64,000 nt of DNA from Bin5 sp965221145 (GTDB lineage: Bacteria > Chloroflexota > Anaerolineae > Caldilineales > Caldilineaceae). The stretch is taken from the NCBI GenBank assembly GCA_965221145.1, contig OZ244877.1:3844001-3908000 (forward strand), written 5' to 3'. The notes beneath the pieces were generated by a model. It did not search any database, was not told where the DNA came from, and saw only the letters and a list, made by a program, of their open reading frames with translations. The translations under genes were made by a program, and so were the position numbers. Shown here piece by piece: positions 1 through 6,901 of this stretch (position 1 is its first letter; each line of letters opens with the position of its first letter).

Positions 1-817
1 GCATGATGGCGGCAGGCCAGGGGAAGATCTGTTCGGCGATGCTGGCGTTGAGGCGCGACGAAATGGAAGAAACGGCCTTGCGAAGTCCGCCGACCGGTAA
101 TGCGCGGGCAGGAGCGGAGCGTTCTTTAGCCCTATAGGTTTGCGCTAAGCGCTCCTCAGCGACAGTCCCCAGGGCGGCGAAAGCGAGCCAACCGCCCAAG
201 AGGGCCAGAAGGATGCCAGGCCACTGCGGAAGCGGGTCGCGGGGCAACCCGTCGACAGCCACACCTCGCAGAGCGGTCTGCCCCCAGCCGCGCCAGACCT
301 CGACCGTCACGTCATGCACGCCTTCCATATCGGCGCGGTGGACGACAAGCCATTCGGATGCCGGGCCGTCGGCGGTCTGTTTTTCAGGCGCAAACAGAGG
401 CTTGTAGCCGCTGGGCTGCCCGGCACTGTTGAGATTGCCGCGCAGAACCGCCAGGCGGTTGGCCGGACGACCGTCTACCGTCACGAAGATATAGCCCCAA
501 TAGTCGCCTAAGGCCAGTTGCAGCGCCAACTCGCGGCCGCTGTATTGGAAGGCCATGCGCCCGGACGGCTGCGCCCACGGCTGCTCCGGCTCGGTTGTAT
601 CGGCGCCGTTGCCGGAGACCTGCCAGCCCGGTTTATAGACAAAGACCGGACTGTTCATGGAGGCCACCGCGCCGCTGACAAGCTGTTCAACGTGCGAGGA
701 AGGAGGGGGAACGCCCTTTTCCCCGACAAAAGCCAGCCAACCTGCGCCCCCCAAAATCAACAGAAGTGCGACGAGCAGTTTTGTCCGGCGTGAGATTGAA
801 AACGTTGCAGCATTCAT
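1..817 (-). CDS. Membrane protein of unknown function, C-terminus cut by window edge
   Basis: This is an open reading frame from an ATG at 817 running off the left edge, so at least 272 residues are visible and the C-terminus is missing. An AGGA ribosome-binding site lies 8 nt upstream. Residues 13-30 form a membrane segment (LLVALLLILGGAGWLAF) that may be an N-terminal anchor. About 160 residues follow that look extracytoplasmic, rich in Trp, Gly and Pro and with beta-like character. A second membrane segment (WPGILLALLGGWLAFAALG) comes near residue 200, and the chain continues. I do not recognise the family. The layout of anchor, external domain and further membrane segments resembles large envelope proteins, but I assign no function. 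It is divergent from the SIMPL-domain gene, with 162 bp between the starts. Confidence 0.7.
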   Translation of the reverse strand, partial: MNAATFSISRRTKLLVALLLILGGAGWLAFVGEKGVPPPSSHVEQLVSGAVASMNSPVFVYKPGWQVSGNGADTTEPEQPWAQPSGRMAFQYSGRELALQLALGDYWGYIFVTVDGRPANRLAVLRGNLNSAGQPSGYKPLFAPEKQTADGPASEWLVVHRADMEGVHDVTVEVWRGWGQTALRGVAVDGLPRDPLPQWPGILLALLGGWLAFAALGTVAEERLAQTYRAKERSAPARALPVGGLRKAVSSISSRLNASIAEQIFPWPAAIM

Positions 818-979
818 GGAAACGATCCTAACACATGGAGGAGAATCACGAGAACGCAGGGCGCAATCCATCAATTTCGACCAGAATGCAACACTTTGGC
901 TCCGATGAACGTCATAGTAAGTATCAGGAGTAGGCCAAGTATGATACGGACTTTCGCCAAGACGAAAGGAGTTACCAAA

Positions 980-1753
980 GTGAAGAGCAAGAAATCAACA
1001 GGGACTGCCATAGGTCTGGTCGCCATGATGGCATTGACTCTGATCGTTCTTTTCATTGCGACGAGCGCGGCGCCGGCGCCGGCCGCCCAGGCACGGGAAG
1101 AGAGCCTCGCCACTGAGAATTCGCATTCCGTGACAGTGGTGGGCGAGGGAACTGTCACCATCGATCCCGACATTGCCACCGCTACCATTGGCGTGGAAGT
1201 TTTGCGTCCATCGGTGAAGGAGGCCAGCGTTGCCGCGCAGGCGGTAATGCAAGAGGTGCAGGCCGCGCTGCTCGCCCAGAGCATTTACCAAGCGGACATC
1301 CAGACCAGACACTTCAGCATCTTTGCCGAGCGTTTTGGCCCGAGCGGCCTGCTGAATGAAGATGAGATGCGCTACCGCGTCAGCAACACTGTCTTCATAA
1401 CGATTCGGGATCTGGAGAGCATCGGCGATGTACTGGATGCCGCCATTGATGCGGGCGCCAACAATGTATATGGTGTCGAATTCAGTCTGGCCGATCCGGC
1501 TGCGGTTGAATCCGAGGCGCGGGCGCAAGCGGTGGCCGACGCACAGGCCAAAGCGGAAGAGTTGGCCGAGCTTATCGGCGTCGGCGTCGGCGGCGTTATG
1601 GGAATCAGTGAAATCATAGGTCAGGGCGGCGGCTTCTTCGGCGGCAACTTCTCCCGGTTGGCGATGGCAGAGATGGGCGGCGGCGCTGGACCGATCAACC
1701 CCGGCGAACTCAACCTGACCATGCAGTTGCAGATTACCTACGAATTGCAATAG
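980..1753 (+). CDS. SIMPL domain (DUF541) envelope protein
   Basis: This is a 257-residue protein of the SIMPL/DUF541 family, whose members are exported or membrane-anchored and poorly understood; some are linked to oxidative stress. The start is chosen as the GTG at 980 because AAAGGAG sits 8 nt upstream; an in-frame start at 896 has no such site. After a Lys-rich N-terminus there is one hydrophobic segment (about residues 10-31), then the typical domain opening SVTVVGEGTVTIDPDIATA, and the family-typical Ala/Glu-rich helix (ESEARAQAVADAQAKAEELA) followed by the GV-rich strand near residue 215. The C-terminus has the usual final strand (NLTMQLQITYEL). No operon partner is evident; the gene is followed by a repeat element. 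Confidence 0.85.
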   Translation: MKSKKSTGTAIGLVAMMALTLIVLFIATSAAPAPAAQAREESLATENSHSVTVVGEGTVTIDPDIATATIGVEVLRPSVKEASVAAQAVMQEVQAALLAQSIYQADIQTRHFSIFAERFGPSGLLNEDEMRYRVSNTVFITIRDLESIGDVLDAAIDAGANNVYGVEFSLADPAAVESEARAQAVADAQAKAEELAELIGVGVGGVMGISEIIGQGGGFFGGNFSRLAMAEMGGGAGPINPGELNLTMQLQITYELQ

Positions 1754-1881
1754 CGGGCATGGCTGCGGCCCGCGCCTGACCGCGAGCCGATACGGAACAG
1801 ATGGTGTGAAACGTCCTCCAGATACGGGGAACGTTTTCATGCCAGCTTCCGTCTACTGTGCGTCCTTCTGCCAAGCGCCCC

Positions 1882-2520
1882 GGGCGTATCCCAGATTTCT
1901 TGCATCGTTGCTCTGGGAACGCGGGAGGCTTGCTGACGTCGGGAGCGGAGGGGGGGTAGAGCCAGTTTTGACAGTTATTTGTAATGGCGTTAGACCAAAG
2001 ACAGTTCCGCCAAAAAACCTTCAAAATGCCAACCGCGATTTTCTGCCGCGCCTCTGCCGGAGCAGGCTTTCCTGCACCGATAGAAGACGTATGTTTAATG
2101 CGCTACCACTTCGTACTATGAGCGCCGGTGTTGGATGCGCTACCGCTTCGCGCGCCCAGAGGGCACCCGAGCGCCGGTCTGTTACGGGATTGGTGTCATG
2201 ATCGGTCGGGGAACCTGGCTGGCAGGGTCGAAATTTTCCAAGATATAGAATTATTTAGTGTCCGCTTTGTCCGCTTTTGCCCCCCCCCGTTGCCCAAAAG
2301 AAGCAAGCATTAGTTGAAATTCAGTGCTCTACCACTTCGTTACATGAACGCGCATTAGTTAGATGCGCTACCGCTTCGCGCGCCCAGAGGGCATCCGAGC
2401 GCCGGATTGCGGTATGGGGGGCTGGGGGCGCGGTGGCGGCGTTCCCGGCTGCGGAGGAGTGTAGCACAAATGAGCGAAGCGGGCAAGTCGGGGTGGCGCA
2501 CGATAATTTGGGATGCACCC
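1882..2520 (+). mobile_element. MITE-like element, copy 1 (639 bp)
   Basis: This non-coding element is almost the same sequence as the reverse complement of 57994-58745. It is bounded by imperfect terminal inverted repeats: GGGCGTATCCC at 1882-1892 and GGGATGCACCC at 2510-2520. Inside, from left to right, are a segment similar to the far end of copy 2 (1895-2075), degenerate 38-bp units at about 2095-2180, a conserved block at 2185-2310, and further 38-bp-like units at about 2320-2405. No transposase is encoded. It is 113 bp shorter than copy 2, close to three 38-bp units, so copy number of the internal array explains the length difference. I infer a non-autonomous element mobilised in trans. 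Confidence 0.7.
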
Positions 2521-2535
2521 GGCGCACCCAGACTT

Positions 2536-2564
2536 TTGACAGTGGTAGAGGCGCTCGCTATAAT
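2536..2564 (+). promoter_or_regulatory. Perfect consensus sigma-70 type promoter
   Basis: TTGACA at 2536-2541 and TATAAT at 2559-2564 are separated by exactly 17 bp, a full match to the bacterial housekeeping consensus. It lies 15 bp beyond the right end of the MITE-like copy 1 and reads into the 153-residue gene that starts at 2618. A start site near 2571 would give a leader of about 47 nt. Confidence 0.8.
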
Positions 2565-2617
2565 AGAGGCTCTGTGCATCACTCCCAAGAGGGGGATGCC
2601 GATACTTGGAGACAGAG

Positions 2618-3079
2618 ATGGCTGAAGATATGCCCGACGCCAACCCATTGGAAGAAGCAGCCGCCGACCTGAGCGCAGACTTGGAGGGCGAGCGCGTTGA
2701 GGTGAAGGATTCCTCCGTTGGCGCCGTGCAGGGAGGTCATGTATCCATGGCAGATTCGGCGGCCCGTTCCGTCAATGCCCAGGCCCTTAATATGACCGAT
2801 TCTGCGGCCGGATTGGTGCAGACAAACTCGTTGGACATGCGCGACGCCGCTATCGGTATCGCCATCAGCCAGGAAACGACGGTCCACGAAGGCAGTGTCG
2901 GTCTGTTGGTGTCCGGACGGGTCGAAGCGAAGGAACTGAAAACTGGGCTGTTGATCGCCGGTAAAGTCGAGGGAGATGTGAAGACATTCCTATCTCCTCT
3001 CGCCGCGCTGGCGATGGGCGCCGGCTTTGGCTTGATGACCCTGTTTTTGCGTAAACTGATAAGGCGTAAACCCAGTTGA
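2618..3079 (+). CDS. Small C-terminally anchored protein of unknown function
   Basis: This 153-residue protein starts at the ATG at 2618, with GGAG 8 nt upstream; the in-frame TTG at 2606 overlaps that site and is unlikely. Residues 1-30 are acidic. The central part (about 25-115) is a series of short, imperfect repeats with alternating hydrophobic residues (for example VEVKDSSVGAVQGGHVSM, LNMTDSAAGLVQTNSLDM), which looks like a small beta-helix or bactofilin-like fold. One membrane segment follows (about 123-140, LAALAMGAGFGLMTLFL) with a basic C-terminal tail (RKLIRRKPS), suggesting a tail-anchored protein whose repeat domain faces the cytoplasm. I do not assign a function. A perfect consensus promoter upstream suggests strong expression. 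Confidence 0.7.
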   Translation: MAEDMPDANPLEEAAADLSADLEGERVEVKDSSVGAVQGGHVSMADSAARSVNAQALNMTDSAAGLVQTNSLDMRDAAIGIAISQETTVHEGSVGLLVSGRVEAKELKTGLLIAGKVEGDVKTFLSPLAALAMGAGFGLMTLFLRKLIRRKPS

Positions 3080-3188
3080 CGGCGGCAGCGCCGAACGCTG
3101 CTACACCAGAATTGCACCGCCCTTCACCACAGTGCAGAAGGCAGGACTTTCCAGATTTACCCGGCAGTTTGAAGGAGAATAGAGATAG

Positions 3189-3839
3189 ATGTCAATACTT
3201 ACATTGAATGCCAGCGCCCGCAGCGTCACCGGCCGTAAAGTGAAGCGCCTGCGCCCGCAAGGAATCATTCCCGTCGTCATCTACGGGCGTGAACGAGCGC
3301 CGCAGAACGCGCAGGTAGACGTCATTGAGTTTGAGCATGTGCTGAGGGAGGGGGGCAACTCTCAGCTCGTGAAGGTCGATCTGGAAGGCGAGGAACATAA
3401 TATCCTGGTGCGGGAAGTCCAGCGACATCCTGTATGGCACAATCTGCTGCACGCCGACTTTTACGCTATCAGCATGTCGGATACCCAGCAACTCAGCGTG
3501 CCCCTGATAATGGTCGGAGACACGTCCATGGGTACCGACCTCGTCATGGTGCAGGCTATGGATAGCGTGGAGATTGAAGCGCTGCCCGTTGACATTCCCG
3601 CCCAAATTGAGGTAGATGTATCTCGCTTGGAAAGCCAGGAAAGCCCTTCGATAACAGTCGCAGACCTGCCCAGTATCCCCGGTGTGAACTATATATCGGA
3701 CCCGGATGAAGCGATCTGTAGCCTGATTCTGTCCCGTGCCGCGGTCAGCGAGGAGGACGAAGAGGCTGAAGCGGAACTGGTGGATATCGATGCCGAGCCG
3801 GAGGTCATTGGCCGCGGGCGAGAGGAAGAGGAAGAATAG
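3189..3839 (+). CDS. rplY: 50S ribosomal protein L25/Ctc (bL25)
   Basis: This 216-residue protein belongs to the long (CTC/TL5) form of bL25, which binds 5S rRNA. The 5S-binding domain covers about residues 1-95 (starting LTLNASARSVTGRKVKRLR, with the typical GIIPVVIYG). The second, CTC-type domain covers about 100-185 (SVPLIMVGD, VEIEALPVDIPAQIEVDVS). A strongly acidic tail ends in EEEEE. A GAAGGAG site lies upstream of the ATG. The last 151 bp overlap, on the opposite strand, the 3' end of the M23 peptidase gene. The gene is preceded by a 109-bp gap after the small anchored protein and may be read through from the consensus promoter at 2536. Confidence 0.93.
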   Translation: MSILTLNASARSVTGRKVKRLRPQGIIPVVIYGRERAPQNAQVDVIEFEHVLREGGNSQLVKVDLEGEEHNILVREVQRHPVWHNLLHADFYAISMSDTQQLSVPLIMVGDTSMGTDLVMVQAMDSVEIEALPVDIPAQIEVDVSRLESQESPSITVADLPSIPGVNYISDPDEAICSLILSRAAVSEEDEEAEAELVDIDAEPEVIGRGREEEEE

Positions 3840-5185
3840 CTTCCTTGCTGAAGAGTCTGCGGAAGTTGAACGTTGCTCTCCACTTGGGATAGCGGGGCGA
3901 GCAGGGGTTTCGTCAGAAACGGCATTGGGTCTACGGCAACGCCGTAGATGCGTAGCTCCCAATGCAAATGCTCGCCTGTGCTCCGTCCGGTCGTCCCCAC
4001 AAGGCCGATTGGATTACCTGCCTGCACTGTCGTCCCCGGCGTAACCAGTGCCTCGCGCAAGTGCCAATACCCTGTAAACAGCCCAGCGCCGTGGTCCAGG
4101 ATCACGCTCAAGCCGCGCACATCCAATGGCTCGGCCAGAGCAACGATTCCATCCGCCGAGGCGACAACAGGGCTGCCCCCGGGCGCGGCGAAATCCTGGC
4201 CGGTGTGAAATGAATGATACCGGCCGCCGTTGTAGTTGCGCTCGACTCCGTATGGGCTGGTCGTCGGGGAGGGGGATGACAGCGGCAGTCTGAAAGGCTG
4301 CTTCCACTGAATCGGCGTAGCTGTCCGCGACCAGACATGCGAGAGATGGTCCAGTTCTGACTGCAATAACGCCTCGTCGAGCAGAGCGCTCTTGTCCGGC
4401 GGCAACACGATTTCCTGCCTCAGAAAGTCACTCTTCTGCACCTGCACGGAGAATGTACGGGTAACCGTAACGCCGTTGCGGGCCTCATAACTCAAGCGCA
4501 ACGGGTAGACACCCGGCCCCATTGACGCCGGGGTCGGCACGTACCCTCCCCAGACAGTTATACTACCGCCTTCCGATGCGCCCGCCGCGTCCCTCTCTCG
4601 GACAGCAAGGGGCCTGATGCCCAAGGGCGCCCCATTCCATTGCGCCCTCAAGGGCAAAGGACGGTTCGCTTCCACCTGCAACCAACCGGCCTGACCCTGC
4701 ACGACTGCGGCAGGAACGCTTATGATCTGCACAGAGCCGAAATGCTGCGCTGATGCCGAGCGCAGCGAATCGCGCGGATACTGTATCAGTTGACCCGGAA
4801 AGAGACGAGCGGTTGGCGTTGTACGATTGAGAATCGCCAAGCGGCCCACGGACAGACCTTCGCGCGCGGCAATCGTTTGAACTGTGTCGCCCGGCCGCGC
4901 GGCGATGACCCCACGCGACGCGCTTTCCGCCGGAAGCCAGAGTATCTGCCCGATGTCAAGGACATCCACATCGGTGAGGTCGTTGGCCGCGGCCAACTCC
5001 TCTACGGAGAGGCCAAGCTGCGCGGCGATGGACACCAGCGTATCGCCTGACCGGACGATGTATGTACGCCCCGACGACTGGGCAGCCACATGGGTCGTTG
5101 GCAAAAATGCCAGGAAAGCCAGCCACAACAGGCAACTGCGCAGCAGGCTGAACGAGGCCCTACCCCGCGGCAACGGTCGAGCCAT
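3689..5185 (-). CDS. Secreted LysM / M23 family metallopeptidase
   Basis: This 498-residue exported protein probably cleaves peptidoglycan cross-links. A signal peptide covers residues 1-35 (hydrophobic LLWLAFLAFL, cleavage after AA). Two LysM peptidoglycan-binding domains follow at about 41-85 and 92-136 (RSGDTL, RPGDTV). A beta-type linker precedes the M23 (LytM) domain at about 310-425. The zinc ligands are visible: H327 and D331 in HTGQD, and H408 in EHLHW, with H375 in GYWHL as the other catalytic His. The last 49 residues are Ser-rich, low complexity, and encoded antisense to the end of rplY, so this tail may be recent. The start overlaps the end of hpt by 26 bp, indicating co-transcription and possible translational coupling. 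Confidence 0.9.
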   Translation of the reverse strand: MARPLPRGRASFSLLRSCLLWLAFLAFLPTTHVAAQSSGRTYIVRSGDTLVSIAAQLGLSVEELAAANDLTDVDVLDIGQILWLPAESASRGVIAARPGDTVQTIAAREGLSVGRLAILNRTTPTARLFPGQLIQYPRDSLRSASAQHFGSVQIISVPAAVVQGQAGWLQVEANRPLPLRAQWNGAPLGIRPLAVRERDAAGASEGGSITVWGGYVPTPASMGPGVYPLRLSYEARNGVTVTRTFSVQVQKSDFLRQEIVLPPDKSALLDEALLQSELDHLSHVWSRTATPIQWKQPFRLPLSSPSPTTSPYGVERNYNGGRYHSFHTGQDFAAPGGSPVVASADGIVALAEPLDVRGLSVILDHGAGLFTGYWHLREALVTPGTTVQAGNPIGLVGTTGRSTGEHLHWELRIYGVAVDPMPFLTKPLLAPLSQVESNVQLPQTLQQGSYSSSSSRPRPMTSGSASISTSSASASSSSSLTAARDRIRLQIASSGSDI

Positions 5186-5813
5186 CTTTCGCTCCTGCGT
5201 CGTCAGGAGATTGATAAACTTCCGGCTTCAGAACGCCAATATAAGGCAGGTTGCGATACTTCTGATTGAAGTCCAGCCCATAGCCGATGACAAATTCATT
5301 GGGGATCGAGAATCCAGTCCAGGAAACGTCGATATCAACCTCGCGGCGCGACGGCTTGTCGAGCAGTGTGGCGATTTCGAGGCTGGCCGGATTACGGGCG
5401 CTGAACAGTCGGGTCAGATAGGCGAGAGTGTGGCCGCTGTCGATGATGTCCTCGACCAGGAGAACATGACGGCCTTCGATCGGTTCGTTCAAGTCCTTCA
5501 GAATACGCACAACACCGGTACTCGAAGTCGAAGCGCCGTAGCTGCTAGTAGCGAGAAAGTCGATTTCGTGAGGAATAGAAATGGCCCGCATCAGGTCAGC
5601 CAGAAAGAGCACGCTGCCCTTCAGCACGGCGATCAGCAGGAGATCCTTGTCCGCAAAACGCTCGTCGATACGCCGACCCAAATCGCGGACACGATCCTGA
5701 ATCGACTCTGCGGAAACGAGCACACGCTCCACATCCTGACTCAGAGGAGATTGCCCGCAGAGCGCAGGGTGCTCCTCTGCCACAACAGCGACTTCTGGTA
5801 CGCATTCTGCCAT
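5160..5813 (-). CDS. hpt: Hypoxanthine phosphoribosyltransferase
   Basis: This 217-residue cytoplasmic enzyme of purine salvage transfers phosphoribosyl from PRPP to hypoxanthine or guanine. The PRPP-binding signature EDIIDSG is at residues 121-127 after a hydrophobic strand (VLLV). The purine-binding lysine region (DKPSRR) and the C-terminal FVIGYGLDFNQKYRNLPYIG block are typical of the HGPRT family. The N-terminal 25 residues are an extension compared with many family members. CAGGAG lies upstream of the ATG at 5813. In many bacteria hpt neighbours tilS; here tilS is upstream on the same strand, separated by a NUDIX gene and a small ORF. Confidence 0.93.
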   Translation of the reverse strand: MAECVPEVAVVAEEHPALCGQSPLSQDVERVLVSAESIQDRVRDLGRRIDERFADKDLLLIAVLKGSVLFLADLMRAISIPHEIDFLATSSYGASTSSTGVVRILKDLNEPIEGRHVLLVEDIIDSGHTLAYLTRLFSARNPASLEIATLLDKPSRREVDIDVSWTGFSIPNEFVIGYGLDFNQKYRNLPYIGVLKPEVYQSPDDAGAKDGSTVAAG

Positions 5814-5937
5814 TTGCAGCTTCTCCTGTGTTGCTTTTTGCTTGCAGACGATAGACGGCTTCGAGGCGTTTCGGCGGGGACGCAGAAGCCAGGCCGGGGA
5901 TCCGCTTGGCCAGGGATCCTATCATTCACCACAGCCG

Positions 5938-6657
5938 CTACACAAATTCTGTGGAGACTGCCCGACAGATCCGCACAACGGCCAACAGTTCGCTGAGGAT
6001 CATTGCGGTTGCGCCCCAGATGACCTGACCCTGAATGGCGAAGAAGGGCACAAGCGCCGACCGGTCTTGCAGTTGCCACCACTCCCGGCGCACATGGGCC
6101 GGATCCAATAGAGATTTGAGCGGAACTTCAAGCAGTTGGGCCACCTCGTGCGCATGGGGCTGAAACTTGGGCCTGTACGCAAGCCGCCCAACCGTAGGGG
6201 AGACCTGGTAGTTGCTGGGCCGAATGTATAGCTGCGTAAGTTCGCCGAGCACCTGCACGTCTCCCGGCGCGATGCCCAACTCCTCCTGTGCTTCGCGCAG
6301 GGCCGTTGCGGTCAGATTGGCGTCACCCTCCTCGCAGCCGCCACCGGGAAAGCCGACTTGCCCACTGTGCGCGCCGTCATAGGTGGGGCGCAAGATCAGC
6401 GGTAGGCGCAGTTCGTCCCGATAGGGGTATAGTAGAACCAGCACACCGCTCTGGCGCGCCGGCTCGTCCGGCCTGTCTTCGGGATGCCAGCCAGGGCGGG
6501 GAAGCGGCGCCATCAACGCCTGGGCAGGGCGGCCGGGGAGCGGCCCTTCCAACTCTTTCTGCAAGCAATCGAAGAACTCATCCAAGGTAGCAGACACAGG
6601 TGGCCTTTCGGTCTCCACTGTAGTTAGCCCCCTACGCGCGTTTGCGGCGCTCACCAT
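5938..6657 (-). CDS. NUDIX hydrolase, CoA pyrophosphatase-like
   Basis: This protein of about 239 residues carries a complete NUDIX box (GGGCEEGD...TALREAQEELGI) that binds Mg2+ and hydrolyses a nucleoside diphosphate linked to a moiety X. The neighbouring motif HSGQVGFPGG is typical of the CoA pyrophosphatase subgroup (NudL/YeaB type), and the C-terminal half has the matching EVAQLLEVPL and WGATAMIL segments. The ATG at 6657 is preferred because it begins one base after the stop of the upstream small ORF (TGAGATG). An in-frame start at 6717 would overlap that ORF by 59 bp. The context (tilS, hpt) suggests housekeeping nucleotide metabolism. Confidence 0.88.
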   Translation of the reverse strand: MVSAANARRGLTTVETERPPVSATLDEFFDCLQKELEGPLPGRPAQALMAPLPRPGWHPEDRPDEPARQSGVLVLLYPYRDELRLPLILRPTYDGAHSGQVGFPGGGCEEGDANLTATALREAQEELGIAPGDVQVLGELTQLYIRPSNYQVSPTVGRLAYRPKFQPHAHEVAQLLEVPLKSLLDPAHVRREWWQLQDRSALVPFFAIQGQVIWGATAMILSELLAVVRICRAVSTEFV

Positions 6658-6658
6658 C

Positions 6659-6901
6659 TCAGTCGGTACGGCGGGAATGGAAAACGATATTGCCTTGCTC
6701 ATCCACCTCCCAGCCATAGTCGTCCAGATAGATGGTCTGGTCGGGCAGACGCAGGCGCCGCGCGTCGCGATCGAACGTGAACGGGACTGTCCCGCTGGGG
6801 CCGGACATCACGCCTGTGGCCACCTCCGAATCGCGACGGGTGAAGCGCATGGTCGTGGACGGCTGACGTGTAACCCACAGCACAAGAGGACGCACGCTCA
6901 T
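6659..6901 (-). CDS. Small conserved-looking protein between tilS and NUDIX gene
   Basis: This 80-residue protein begins with an ATG overlapping the stop codon of tilS by 4 bp (ATGA) and ends immediately before the NUDIX start. Both junctions are the signature of translational coupling and argue that the ORF is real. The sequence is soluble, with mixed basic N-terminal half and a C-terminal half rich in Asp and Tyr (QTIYLDDYGWEVDEQGNIVF), suggesting a small beta domain. I do not recognise a family and give no function. Confidence 0.6.
   Translation of the reverse strand: MSVRPLVLWVTRQPSTTMRFTRRDSEVATGVMSGPSGTVPFTFDRDARRLRLPDQTIYLDDYGWEVDEQGNIVFHSRRTD

Noticed and set aside
2321..2527. ORF inside MITE-like copy 1 and its homologue at 57996-58184 in copy 2, with similar translations
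   Set aside because: The similarity follows from the high DNA identity of the two elements. There is no ribosome site, the composition is odd (Cys, Ala, Arg and Pro-rich), and the lengths differ, so no gene is called.
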